Shown piece after piece: positions 1 through 7,534 of a stretch of 18,143 nucleotides of DNA. The notes beneath the pieces were generated by a model. It saw only the letters and a program-made list of their open reading frames with translations, ran no database searches and was not told where the DNA came from. The DNA lies in the NCBI GenBank assembly GCA_014871665.1, contig WGSL01000038.1, positions 1-18,143 of the forward strand. The letters are read 5' to 3'. The DNA comes from Collinsella sp. (lineage in GTDB: Bacteria > Actinomycetota > Coriobacteriia > Coriobacteriales > Coriobacteriaceae). The number at the start of each line of letters is the position of its first letter. The stretch's first letter is position 1. Both the position numbers and the translations under genes were made by a program.

Positions 1-54
1 CTGGTGATCTCCGCCTTGAGAGGGCGGCGTCCTAAACCGCTAGACGAACGGGCC
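1..54 (-). tRNA. tRNA-Glu (anticodon CUC), 3' part cut by window edge
   Basis: The minus strand from 54 reads GGCCCGTTCGTCTAGCGG, the usual 5' start of bacterial tRNA-Glu, followed by a D-arm and an anticodon stem CCGCC/GGCGG enclosing the 7-base loop CTCTCAA. This places anticodon CTC, which decodes GAG. The T-arm and acceptor 3' strand lie outside the window. It sits 17 bases downstream of tRNA-Gln on the same strand, so the two are probably cotranscribed from the promoter at 190-218. Confidence 0.93.
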
Positions 55-71
55 ATATGTAGCAAATGCAA

Positions 72-145
72 TGGCTGGGATGGAGGGAGTCGAACCCCCA
101 TTGACGGAACCAGAATCCGCTGTCCTGCCATTAGACGACATCCCA
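72..145 (-). tRNA. tRNA-Gln (anticodon CUG)
   Basis: The minus strand gives a complete 74-base cloverleaf. The acceptor stem TGGGATG pairs with CATCCCA, the discriminator is G, and CCA is encoded. The anticodon stem GCGGA/TCCGT (one G-T wobble) closes the loop TTCTGGT, placing CTG at positions 34-36. The T-arm carries GGTTCGACTCC. Gln followed by Glu on one strand makes a small tRNA operon. Short open frames that cross this gene are not coding. Confidence 0.96.
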
Positions 146-189
146 ATGACTGCATCGCTGCGCTCGGCTGTGCCTTTGCGCAAGAAAGA

Positions 190-218
190 AATATACGGGA
201 AGTCTCGCCGTGACGCAA
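190..218 (-). promoter_or_regulatory. Probable sigma-70-type promoter for the tRNA-Gln/tRNA-Glu operon
   Basis: On the minus strand a -35-like TTGCGT (218-213) is separated by exactly 17 bases from a -10-like TATATT (195-190). The predicted start is near 183, about 38 bases before the tRNA-Gln 5' end. The hexamers match the consensus well and the position is right for a tRNA transcript. Seen in sequence; function inferred. Confidence 0.6.
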
Positions 219-342
219 GCCCCAATTTTGACTTTTTTGAAATTCAGTCAAATTGGCCTAATTTAGTCCAACCCGTGAAGGACCTGTGAAGCCGACCGCT
301 GTACACGAAGGGCAAAACACCGCGAGCGGTAGCCGTCAACCG

Positions 343-371
343 TTGGCAGATTCTACCGCGAAAACGATAAC
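343..371 (+). promoter_or_regulatory. Candidate promoter for the plus-strand gene at 422
   Basis: TTGGCA (343-348), a 17-base spacer and GATAAC (366-371) form a reasonable -35/-10 pair on the plus strand. The predicted start is near 378 and the leader to the ATG at 422 is about 44 bases. It is divergent from the tRNA promoter at 190-218. The match is moderate. Confidence 0.38.
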
Positions 372-421
372 ACCAGGCAACACAATCGAAGTATCAATGA
401 TCGCGTAGATATCGAGGTACC

Positions 422-832
422 ATGGACGAAGAGCTTGATTACCTATGGGAGACCCTGGGCCTCGAGATCACTGCCGACCTTTGGCCCGAACGGGACAAAA
501 TTCACACCACGTTACGCCCCGCCATTACTGTGGTGCAGGCAAAATACCGCCGTGCATCCTTTTTGATCATGCGGATGTCATGGCACGCGGGACTCCCCGA
601 CCTTAAGCGAATCCAGGCAAGCCTCGTCGAGTTGTCCGGTATGCCGACCGTCATATCCGAGGCGCACCTGGAGCAGCGCCAGCGCGAGCGATTGCAACAG
701 CAGCGGATTCCCTTTATCTGCCCCGGCGTTCAGGCATATCTGCCCTTTATGGACGAGGAGTACTGGAGCGGCAAGCCCAACAAACACGTAAAGGTCTACG
801 ATCCGCACGAATGGGCACAGCTGGCGGACTGA
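422..832 (+). CDS. Small hypothetical protein; resembles the N-terminal domain of a MarR-like regulator family, without a winged helix
   Basis: This 136-residue soluble protein starts at ATG 422, preceded by GAGGT at a short spacing, and is the only well-supported plus-strand gene here. The pattern of an N-terminal LDYLWETLGLEI segment, a middle ending in SGMPTVISE, then RQRERL, QQRIPFICPG and AYLPFMDEEY, resembles from memory a Firmicutes/actinobacterial family annotated as MarR-like or helix-turn-helix. In those proteins a similar IPFIV-G-Q-YLPF segment precedes a C-terminal winged helix, giving a total of roughly 220-250 residues. Here the frame closes cleanly soon after that segment and the downstream DNA is a palindrome array, so no DNA-binding domain remains. 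It may be a stand-alone domain or a shortened remnant. Charged tail, no membrane segment or signal peptide. The gene is likely real; its function is unknown. Confidence 0.65.
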   Translation: MDEELDYLWETLGLEITADLWPERDKIHTTLRPAITVVQAKYRRASFLIMRMSWHAGLPDLKRIQASLVELSGMPTVISEAHLEQRQRERLQQQRIPFICPGVQAYLPFMDEEYWSGKPNKHVKVYDPHEWAQLAD

Positions 833-851
833 CTGGGGCAGGCCCGCCGGC

Positions 852-1021
852 GGAAAGTGCGTCCCAGATTTCAAGCTCAAACTGGTCCCTACTTTCCCGT
901 CGAGCCCTCAACCGGAAACCGTGTCCCGCAATCGAAGCTCAGAACGGGACGTGCTTTCCGCAACCGGCCACTTTGGGAAAGTGCATCCCATTCTGGAAGC
1001 GAATTCCGGGTCGCACTTTCC
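852..1021. repeat. Array of three 46-bp imperfect palindromes at a 62-bp period
   Basis: Three units lie at 852-897, 914-959 and 976-1021. Each is a 14-base arm, an 18-base core and a 14-base inverted arm, and the unit starts are exactly 62 bases apart with 16-base spacers. Left arms: GGAAAGTGCGTCCC, GGAAACCGTGTCCC, GGAAAGTGCATCCC. Right arms: GGTCCCTACTTTCC, GGGACGTGCTTTCC, GGGTCGCACTTTCC. Units 1 and 2 share AAGCTCA in the core; unit 3 has AAGCGAA at the equivalent place. The array fills the gap between the convergent genes ending at 832 and 1029. Each unit could fold into a long hairpin in either transcript. It resembles REP/BIME-type extragenic palindromes; the family is not identified. 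Confidence 0.8.
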
Positions 1022-1028
1022 GCAGCCG

Positions 1029-1388
1029 CTACAGCAACGCCTCGGCCCAAGCCGATTCCCTAAAGCCTGGAATCGCAAAGTCGTCGCCCACCAGCAGCGG
1101 ACGCTTGACCAGCATGCCGTCGGTCGCCAGCAGCTCGTAGCACTCCTGATCCGTCATGCCCGCATCCAGACGCGCCTTCAGGCCCAGCTCTCGATATTTC
1201 ATGCCCGACGAATTAAAGAAGCGCCGCACCGGCAGCCCCGAACGAGCAATCCAGGTCGCAAGCTCATCAGCCGTGGGATTGTCCAAAACGATATCGCGGT
1301 CGATATACTCTACCCCATGTTCGTCCAGCCATGCCTTGGCCTTCTTACAGGTCGAGCACTTGGGATATTCAACAAACAGTACGGTCAT
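1029..1388 (-). CDS. ArsC/Spx-family thioredoxin-fold protein (arsenate reductase-like)
   Basis: This 119-residue protein has a thioredoxin-like fold of the ArsC/YffB/Spx family. It starts TVLFVEYPKCSTCKKAKAWL, giving a redox CxxC pair at Cys11 and Cys14, and has the family's LVKRPLLV segment (Arg plus the cis-Pro region) and a GFRESAW end similar to the usual GF-x-E-x-W motif. The ATG at 1388 is chosen because GGAGG sits 6 bases upstream; the longer frame to 1427 would put that Shine-Dalgarno inside the gene. Family members include glutaredoxin-dependent arsenate reductases and Spx regulators. No ars genes are nearby, so the substrate is not established and an arsenate role should not be assumed. 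It lies 92 bases downstream of mupG and ends 7 bases from the palindrome array. Confidence 0.9.
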   Translation of the reverse strand: MTVLFVEYPKCSTCKKAKAWLDEHGVEYIDRDIVLDNPTADELATWIARSGLPVRRFFNSSGMKYRELGLKARLDAGMTDQECYELLATDGMLVKRPLLVGDDFAIPGFRESAWAEALL

Positions 1389-1480
1389 GGGAATCCTCCG
1401 AATATAGATCGGCCAACGCAGGCACACGCCACACGAGGCGCCTTCGTATGATGGGCCAATTGTATCCCACGGGTCACACG

Positions 1481-2533
1481 CTAAACGAACCGTACCCCGA
1501 ATCCGCGTTTGATGAACGGCAGCAGCTCCATTGCCTTGGGCGTGATATGGCCCGCAACGTTCATGCGCTCGTCACCGGGAAGATCGACCCGCGCAATCTC
1601 AAGCTCGCCTTCGTAGCGCCCATATCCGCTATTGCTCACAGCGATCGACCCCGCCTTTCGCGGCAGGCCGGCTCCGGCATCCGTCGGCACGGAATCCGGC
1701 TTAAGCTTCGTACGTGACTCCTGAGACCTAAAGATGAGGACACTCGAGTCGGGCCGGTCGTGATGAATCTGCCCGCGCACATAGGCATAACCGGGCTCAA
1801 GCTCGCATTGCAGGTCCACGTATCCGGCGGAAACTTGAGCAAACTGCGCCCAGCCCGCATCGGAAAGATCGGGGTCGCCGACCAACACAATGTCGCAATC
1901 GGCGCCATGTGCAAGCTCAAGCATATTGAGAGCAACCTTTGACGCGCGACCGCGCTGCGCCTCGACCGTCGGCAGTCCCTCGAATACCGGCCCGCGAACG
2001 TTAGCATCACCCGGCACAAAAGCCATGATTTCGAATCCAAGCGCCGCAAGACGAAGATTCGTCCGAGCAACATCTTCAAGAGCTAAACCGGTATAAGGCT
2101 TGGGGTAAAAATTGTGGCAGGCGGCAAAACGAGTCACATCGGCGCCGGCTTCACGCCACGATGCGATTTCATCAGAACTCACCGTCGATGCATTGACCAC
2201 AATGCGAAATACACCGGACAGCTCCGCGACCCGCTGGGCGCTAAAACCATAGTCCAAACGAAGGTATTCCAACCCCAAATCGCGCAGGTCCTCGATGCGC
2301 TCAAGCCCGAGCAAATCGCACGTGCGAGGCCCCACATCGGCAATGAGCGCAATGCCGCGGGCGGAAAGCAGCGACAGAACATGACGGACTTTATCTGCAT
2401 ACGCCGCTCCCCCATCCTCGGGAATATGCAGCGAGGTGAACGCATAGCGCGCACCCGCCGCGGCACCGCGCTCAATCGTCCGCTCAATATCCTGCAGAGG
2501 GCTGGAAAGATAAATCGAAATACCCGTTTTCAC
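1481..2533 (-). CDS. mupG: MupG-family 6-phospho-N-acetylmuramidase (DUF871)
   Basis: This 350-residue cytoplasmic protein begins with the hallmark KTGISIYLSS and then a TIM-barrel domain (about 1-240: SLHIPEDGG, IADVGPRT, LRLDYGFS, NASTVSS, ACHNFYPKPYTGL) followed by a small C-terminal beta-rich domain. The family was formerly DUF871/outer surface protein; in Staphylococcus aureus MupG hydrolyses MurNAc-6-P-GlcNAc to MurNAc-6-P and GlcNAc. Placement with murP, murQ and a RpiR regulator strongly supports the same role. The start is a GTG at 2533, preceded by AAAGGAG at 9 bases. That Shine-Dalgarno follows directly after the U-tract of the terminator at 2550-2583, so expression may depend on read-through or RNA processing. 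Ends with TAG at 1481. Confidence 0.9.
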   Translation of the reverse strand: MKTGISIYLSSPLQDIERTIERGAAAGARYAFTSLHIPEDGGAAYADKVRHVLSLLSARGIALIADVGPRTCDLLGLERIEDLRDLGLEYLRLDYGFSAQRVAELSGVFRIVVNASTVSSDEIASWREAGADVTRFAACHNFYPKPYTGLALEDVARTNLRLAALGFEIMAFVPGDANVRGPVFEGLPTVEAQRGRASKVALNMLELAHGADCDIVLVGDPDLSDAGWAQFAQVSAGYVDLQCELEPGYAYVRGQIHHDRPDSSVLIFRSQESRTKLKPDSVPTDAGAGLPRKAGSIAVSNSGYGRYEGELEIARVDLPGDERMNVAGHITPKAMELLPFIKRGFGVRFV

Positions 2534-2549
2534 GCTTCAACGCTCCTTT

Positions 2550-2583
2550 AAAAAAGGCCGGCGGAGCAGTTAGCCCCGCCGGC
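2550..2583 (-). terminator. Intrinsic terminator between murP and mupG, abutting the mupG ribosome site
   Basis: On the minus strand an 8-bp perfect stem GCCGGCGG/CCGCCGGC (2583-2576 with 2564-2557, 11-base loop) is followed by C and six Ts (2555-2550), directly before AAAGGAG, the mupG Shine-Dalgarno. It is a textbook Rho-independent terminator in sequence. Its place inside the pathway cluster suggests partial termination that lowers mupG output relative to murRQP. Confidence 0.8.
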
Positions 2584-2615
2584 ACAACCATATCATCAAG
2601 AAATCTGCCGCGCTC

Positions 2616-2642
2616 CGCGAGCCCTGAGCAACACGGCTCGCG
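2616..2642. repeat. Short inverted repeat just downstream of murP
   Basis: CGCGAGCC (2616-2623) and GGCTCGCG (2635-2642) form a perfect 8-bp stem with an 11-base loop, starting 9 bases past the murP stop codon. No T-run follows on either strand, so it is probably an mRNA-stabilising hairpin rather than a terminator. It precedes the real terminator at 2550-2583. Confidence 0.55.
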
Positions 2643-2650
2643 ATATCAAA

Positions 2651-4081
2651 CTACTCGCCAAAGAACTCGTTGATCTTCTGCTCGTCGACACCGCAGCACC
2701 ACGTCAGGCCAAAGCCGGCGGCATAGGCAAGCAGCATAGCGGCAACGTAGCCGAGTTGCTGGCCAGGAACGACGATCAGCAGGCCAAACAGACCGGAAAC
2801 GCCCTGAGAAACCGTGCCGATGTGAAGCAGCGCCGCGAGCGCGCCGCCAAATCCGGCACCCAGGCAGGCCGTCACAAACGGACGAACGAGCGGCAGCGTA
2901 ACAGCATACATCAGAGGCTCGCCCACACCCAGGATTCCAACGGGAATGGACTCTGCGACGTACTTCTTGAGCTTGGCGTTCTTGGTCTTAAAGTACAGCG
3001 CCAAACCGGCACCGACCTGGCCGCCGCCAGCCATCATAAGGATGGGAAGCAGGTAATTGATACCCTTGGTAGCGCCGTCGGGATCGTTGAGCATAGCGTG
3101 GATCGGCGTGAGCGCCTGATGCAGGCCGACGGAAACCAGCGGCAAGAAGCCTGCCGACAGGATATAGCCGCCCAGGACGCCCAGCTTCTCGAAGATAAAG
3201 GTCAAAACGCTAAAGATGGCAGTCGTCAGCCATGCACCAACCGGCTGGATGACGAGCATCAGAGCAAAGGCGCCGATGATGAGCACCAGCAGCGGGGACA
3301 AGAACGTGTCGAGTGCGTTGGGCATAACCTTGCGAATCTGACGCTCCATCCAGGCAAAAAATGCGCCAGCGATGAGAGCCGCGATCATGCCGCCCGCTGC
3401 GGGGTTGTACTGCGCATTGGTGAGCGGCAGCAGAATGGCAGTGGCAGGATCAGCCGCGCCAGGCGCAAGCAGGGGCATGGCACTGTTGGCGATGCACATC
3501 ATGCCGGCGATGCCGCCCAGCGCAGCGGAGCCACCAAACTCACGTGCCGCGTTATAACCCACCAAGATGGGCAGATAGGCGAACAGGGCCCAGCCCATGG
3601 AACGAATGCCCTGGTACCACCACTCGCCTGCAAGCGCGCCTGCCGTCGAGACGTTAATGACGTTGCAGATACCGTTGATGAGGCCAGCCGCAATGATGCC
3701 GGGAAGCAGGGCGACGAAGACATTGGAAATCTTCTTGAGGAAGGCCTGAACCGGCTTGGACTCGTACTTGGCTTTCTGCGCGGCCTTGTTTGTGGCCGCA
3801 GCGTCAACCACGCTCTCGTCGGCAACGCCTTTCGCAAGGCCGGTGAGCTTGGAGAACTCCTCGAGCACCTTATTCACCTTGCCCGGACCCAGCACGATCT
3901 GCATCGTGTCGTCCTCGACCAGGCCCATCACGCCGTCGAGCGCCTTAATACCCTCCGTGTCGACGTTGCCCGTGTCTTTGACGGTCACGCGCAGGCGCGT
4001 CATGCACGCCGCGTTTGCGAGCACGTTGTCTTTACCGCCCAAAAGGTCCAGCAGCTTTTGAGCCAGCTCTTTGTTCGTCAT
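2651..4081 (-). CDS. murP: PTS EIIBC component, probable N-acetylmuramic acid (or MurNAc disaccharide) transporter
   Basis: This 476-residue glucose-superfamily permease imports and phosphorylates its sugar. The N-terminal EIIB domain (about 1-90) has the phosphocysteine at Cys26 in NAACMTRLRVTVKD, then a linker, then an EIIC domain (about 110-470) with around ten hydrophobic segments and a conserved GVGEPLMYAVTLPL substrate-binding loop. There is no EIIA domain, as in E. coli and staphylococcal MurP, so a glucose-type EIIA must act in trans. ATG 4081 follows GGAGG at a good spacing. Substrate assignment comes from the neighbours murQ (57 bases upstream) and mupG (117 bases downstream); by sequence alone it could be a sucrose, trehalose or beta-glucoside type EIIBC. 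Confidence 0.85.
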   Translation of the reverse strand: MTNKELAQKLLDLLGGKDNVLANAACMTRLRVTVKDTGNVDTEGIKALDGVMGLVEDDTMQIVLGPGKVNKVLEEFSKLTGLAKGVADESVVDAAATNKAAQKAKYESKPVQAFLKKISNVFVALLPGIIAAGLINGICNVINVSTAGALAGEWWYQGIRSMGWALFAYLPILVGYNAAREFGGSAALGGIAGMMCIANSAMPLLAPGAADPATAILLPLTNAQYNPAAGGMIAALIAGAFFAWMERQIRKVMPNALDTFLSPLLVLIIGAFALMLVIQPVGAWLTTAIFSVLTFIFEKLGVLGGYILSAGFLPLVSVGLHQALTPIHAMLNDPDGATKGINYLLPILMMAGGGQVGAGLALYFKTKNAKLKKYVAESIPVGILGVGEPLMYAVTLPLVRPFVTACLGAGFGGALAALLHIGTVSQGVSGLFGLLIVVPGQQLGYVAAMLLAYAAGFGLTWCCGVDEQKINEFFGE

Positions 4082-4138
4082 AACTCCTCCTTGTATTGGG
4101 TATCTCGTCTAGATGTCATATCAGCTCACGCCGTGCAC

Positions 4139-5062
<924 letters not shown>

Positions 5063-5072
5063 TTCATTCACC

Positions 5073-5924
5073 TCATCTTTCCTGTTTCTCGATGTAGTTT
5101 TGCTTTATGACATGCGTCGCCCGTTCGTAGTCGCTGGCAACGTAAGCAGCGTACAGGGCATCGACAACCATAAGCTGGGCCATACGCGAAGCCATGGCAC
5201 CGCTGCGGACCAAGGGTTCACTCGCAGCGACGCCGAGCACGGCATCGGCCATGGTGGCAAGCTTGGATGATCCATCTACTTTGGTAACGGCCACAACGGG
5301 ACAGTTGTGACGTTGAGCCTCGGCGGTGCAGTCCAGCACCTCTTGCGTCAAGCCCGAGTAGCTAAAGGCGATTGCCATATCGCCCTCATGCATGTTCTTG
5401 GCACATAAGAGCTGATCATGCCAGTCGTCGTACAGATGGCACTCTTTGTCGACACGCATGAGCTTTTGCGCCAGGTCGTGCGCGACCAAACGAGAGGCAC
5501 CAATACCGAACAGATTGACCGCGCGTGCCCGCTTAAGACGGGCCGCGCATCGCTCCAAGACGGTGTAATCGAGCGTTCGCGCCGTCGCCTCGATTGTGCG
5601 CACGTTGCTTTTCATCACCTTCCCCACGATACGTTCGACGCTGTCATCCATGGAGATGTCCTCGAGGGCTATGTCTTTCTTGTCACCTAAGAGCGCCAGC
5701 TCGGCAATCAGTTCGCGCTGGAACTCCTTGTAGCCCGCAAAACCCAAACGCTTGCAAAAGCGCAAAATGCTCGAGGGCGAGGAGAACGTGACATCGGCAA
5801 GACCGCGGACGGAAAGCCCGACCACCTCGTGCGGATGAGCGCTTACATATGCGATGACATTGCGTTCCGCCGGGCTCGCGCTGAGCTCACGCTCGCGAAG
5901 CCGCAAAAGCAATCCGTTTGCCAT
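5073..5924 (-). CDS. murR: RpiR/MurR-family transcriptional regulator of the MurNAc cluster
   Basis: This 283-residue regulator has an N-terminal helix-turn-helix domain (about 1-77, with LADVTFSSPSSILRFCKRLGF-type recognition region) and a C-terminal SIS domain (about 115-260, with LFGIGASRLVAHDLAQKL and AIAFSYSGLTQEVLDC) that binds a phosphosugar. In E. coli MurR represses murQP and senses MurNAc-6-P; first place in the murR-murQ-murP-mupG order suggests the same here, though some RpiR proteins activate. ATG 5924 is used since GGAGG lies 8 bases upstream; the longer GTG start at 5933 overlaps that Shine-Dalgarno. It is first in the cluster, so it likely autoregulates. Candidate operator palindrome at 5959-5971. 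Confidence 0.9.
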   Translation of the reverse strand: MANGLLLRLRERELSASPAERNVIAYVSAHPHEVVGLSVRGLADVTFSSPSSILRFCKRLGFAGYKEFQRELIAELALLGDKKDIALEDISMDDSVERIVGKVMKSNVRTIEATARTLDYTVLERCAARLKRARAVNLFGIGASRLVAHDLAQKLMRVDKECHLYDDWHDQLLCAKNMHEGDMAIAFSYSGLTQEVLDCTAEAQRHNCPVVAVTKVDGSSKLATMADAVLGVAASEPLVRSGAMASRMAQLMVVDALYAAYVASDYERATHVIKQNYIEKQER

Positions 5925-5947
5925 CTCAAACACCTCCGTTGAGAAGA

Positions 5948-5971
5948 ATTAAAGACCAACGAACGATTCGT
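5948..5971 (-). promoter_or_regulatory. Candidate mur-cluster control region: palindrome and possible -10
   Basis: ACGAACGATTCGT (5959-5971) is a 13-base palindrome with 5-base arms and a 3-base centre. It lies 35 bases before the murR ATG, next to a -10-like TTTAAT on the minus strand (5953-5948). A second inverted pair, GTACCG (5970-5975) and CGGTAC (5993-5998), flanks the possible -35 area. No good -35 hexamer is visible and the implied leader is very short, so the promoter call is weak. The palindrome is a plausible MurR operator. Confidence 0.35.
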
Positions 5972-6020
5972 ACCGGATACAAACAGCTTTTGCGGTACAT
6001 TGTGCCGCATCGTGGCGCAC

Positions 6021-6047
6021 AAAGGGCGAGCGTTCTACCGCTCGCCC
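6021..6047 (-). terminator. Probable terminator after the VanZ-like gene
   Basis: A 9-bp perfect stem, GGGCGAGCG (6024-6032) with CGCTCGCCC (6039-6047) and a 6-base loop, is followed on the minus strand by TTTGTG. It lies 82 bases past the stop of the VanZ-like gene and upstream of the mur cluster. The T-run is short, so it may be a weak terminator. Confidence 0.55.
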
Positions 6048-6128
6048 CTCAAATCCGACCGCTCGGAAATACGCGCGACACAAAATAATTCAACAAGGTC
6101 GCATTATCAGAAACGGGTTTGTTACCGG

Positions 6129-6710
6129 CTAGCGCCTCGCATGGGCGCCGATCGGCCGAGTCGCATGGCGCACTAACGCCGCCGCCAGCAATACCAACAG
6201 CATGGCGGTGACATAGCCCGCAGCATCGAATCCTAAATCGATAACGTCGAAATGCCTGCCGGGAACAAAGATCTTATGTACCTGATCGCCAACGGAGCAG
6301 GCGGCGCAAAAGAGCAATACGGGCACGCAACGGGAGCATACGCTCCACGGACGCCTGGAAAAGCAAACCACGACCACGGAGGCGAACAATCCGACGAAGA
6401 AAAACTCTACGGTATGGGCAACGCGACGGACGTTTGTGCCCACCCGCATGCGAATGGAAGCAAGTCGGCCAGACCGGACATTCGAGGCAGCCGAATCGGC
6501 GCCTCCGGTCATTCCGTTCTCCGTCTGGGCTTCACCCGTGGCATCGGCAGCCTGAACGCCCGTAGCCTGACCCTCCACCACACGCGCGGTGGACTCGCTC
6601 AGCAACGACGTCTGCACCGCGTTTTGCTCCGTCAGCACCCAGATGCCCGCCAGCGTTGCAGCGAACAGAACGATCGCGGTCCATCCGATTATTTGTTTTA
6701 CGCGAGCCAA
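6129..6710 (-). CDS. VanZ-like family membrane protein
   Basis: This 193-residue membrane protein has a TM segment at about 7-27, a long Ala/Gly/Thr-rich extracytoplasmic loop (about 30-95), and three more hydrophobic segments (about 102-118, 126-142, 160-180). VanZ-like motifs are visible: RRVAHTVEFFFVG at 95-107, then GDQVHKIFVPGR and DVIDLGFDAAG (141-165), equivalent to the usual DE-x-HQ-x-F-PGR and D-x-x-x-D-x-x-G. VanZ itself gives low-level teicoplanin resistance; most relatives have unknown roles, so no resistance claim is made. A TTG start at 6710 is chosen because AAGGAGG sits 7 bases upstream; the longer TTG start at 6752 has no Shine-Dalgarno. It is 104 bases downstream of the recombinase. 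The loop is long for the family. Confidence 0.78.
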   Translation of the reverse strand: MARVKQIIGWTAIVLFAATLAGIWVLTEQNAVQTSLLSESTARVVEGQATGVQAADATGEAQTENGMTGGADSAASNVRSGRLASIRMRVGTNVRRVAHTVEFFFVGLFASVVVVCFSRRPWSVCSRCVPVLLFCAACSVGDQVHKIFVPGRHFDVIDLGFDAAGYVTAMLLVLLAAALVRHATRPIGAHARR

Positions 6711-6814
6711 GGGCCAACCTCCTTTTTTGAATATCAGCGAGTGTAGCCACAAATGGCATCGTCACCGTATCAAAATTTGAATCGCAACAGGAAGCGACAA
6801 AGCGACGCAAACCC

Positions 6815-7420
6815 CTACCCCGCCTCGCGCATCCAGCGATCGAACGTCCCCACGCACACGCCCAGGCACTTTGCTGCCTGGCTGCGGGTAATATCGCCCG
6901 CCTCATAGCTATCGCGCACCAGCTCAAACTGAGGAGGGCACGGCTTGCGAGGTCGACCGAAACGGACCCCTCGCGCCCGCGCCGCTGCAATTCCCTCCGC
7001 TTGGCGCCGATGGATATTCTCGCGCTCCACCTGCGCCACGTAGCTCAGCAGTTGCAGCACAATATCGGCAATCAGGACGTTGGTCACATCTGGCGCGCCG
7101 CTGGCCCTAGCGCGCGTGTCAAGCAATGGCATGTCCAACACCACAATGGCAACCCCGAGCTCCTTGGTAATGCGTCGCCATTCCTCAAGAATCTCGGAGT
7201 AATTACGGCCAAGTCGGTCGATAGAAAGCACCACCAGCACGTCCCCGTCTCCCAGGACGTGCAGCAGCTCGCGATAACGTGGTCGATCGAAGTCCTTGCC
7301 GCTCGCATGGTCGGCATAAATATTCGCTGAGCCCACGCCATAGGCGCCCAGCGCATCCAGCTGCCGATTCAGATTCTGATCGCGCGAACTCACCCGCGCA
7401 TAACCGTACACCGTCGCCAT
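6815..7420 (-). CDS. Serine recombinase (resolvase/invertase family)
   Basis: This 201-residue small serine recombinase has the N-terminal catalytic domain (about 1-140) with the nucleophile Ser11 in YGYARVSSRDQNLNRQ, followed by DFDRPRYRELL, VLSIDRLGRN and the long E-helix ERENIHRRQAEGIAAAR. A GVRFGRPRK hinge leads to a C-terminal helix-turn-helix (about 165-200, DITRSQAAKCLGV). The length matches resolvase/DNA invertases such as Tn3 TnpR or Hin. ATG 7420 is chosen from GCGGGGAT just upstream; the TTG at 7450 is less likely. No transposase or other mobile genes flank it, so whether it serves a vanished transposon, an invertible segment or a housekeeping role cannot be read here. A palindrome at 7438-7480 just upstream could be its binding site. 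Confidence 0.9.
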   Translation of the reverse strand: MATVYGYARVSSRDQNLNRQLDALGAYGVGSANIYADHASGKDFDRPRYRELLHVLGDGDVLVVLSIDRLGRNYSEILEEWRRITKELGVAIVVLDMPLLDTRARASGAPDVTNVLIADIVLQLLSYVAQVERENIHRRQAEGIAAARARGVRFGRPRKPCPPQFELVRDSYEAGDITRSQAAKCLGVCVGTFDRWMREAG

Positions 7421-7437
7421 CTCATCCCCGCTTTCTT

Positions 7438-7480
7438 GTAAACCTGCCAAAAGGGACAGGTTTATTTTGGTAGGTTTTAC
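7438..7480. repeat. Inverted repeat with three AAACCT half-sites upstream of the serine recombinase
   Basis: AAACCTGCCAAAA (7440-7452) and TTTTGGTAGGTTT (7465-7477) are 13-base inverted arms with one mismatch and a 12-base spacer; GTA/TAC flanks extend the match with a one-base bulge. Inside the spacer CAGGTTT (7457-7463) adds a third half-site. The element starts 18 bases upstream of the recombinase ATG. Such spacing fits a recombinase crossover or self-regulatory site. Function inferred only from position and symmetry. Confidence 0.55.
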
Positions 7481-7534
7481 CTCTCAAATAGCAGGTAAGC
7501 GGGCGGCCGAGCAGACGGCAAGGTAGCCACGATT

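Noticed and set aside
40..225. Short ORFs across the tRNA genes on both strands
   Set aside because: They run through the structured tRNA-Gln and tRNA-Glu genes and have no ribosome binding site.
852..1021. CRISPR array
   Set aside because: Only three units, repeats diverged and palindromic throughout, spacers of 16 bases, no cas genes.
1389..1480. Promoter for the ArsC-like gene (TACAAT in the gap after mupG)
   Set aside because: A -10-like hexamer is present but no -35 matches at usable spacing; read-through from mupG is as likely.
6129..7420. Prophage or transposon built around the serine recombinase
   Set aside because: No transposase, phage genes, terminal repeats or attachment site; both neighbours look chromosomal.
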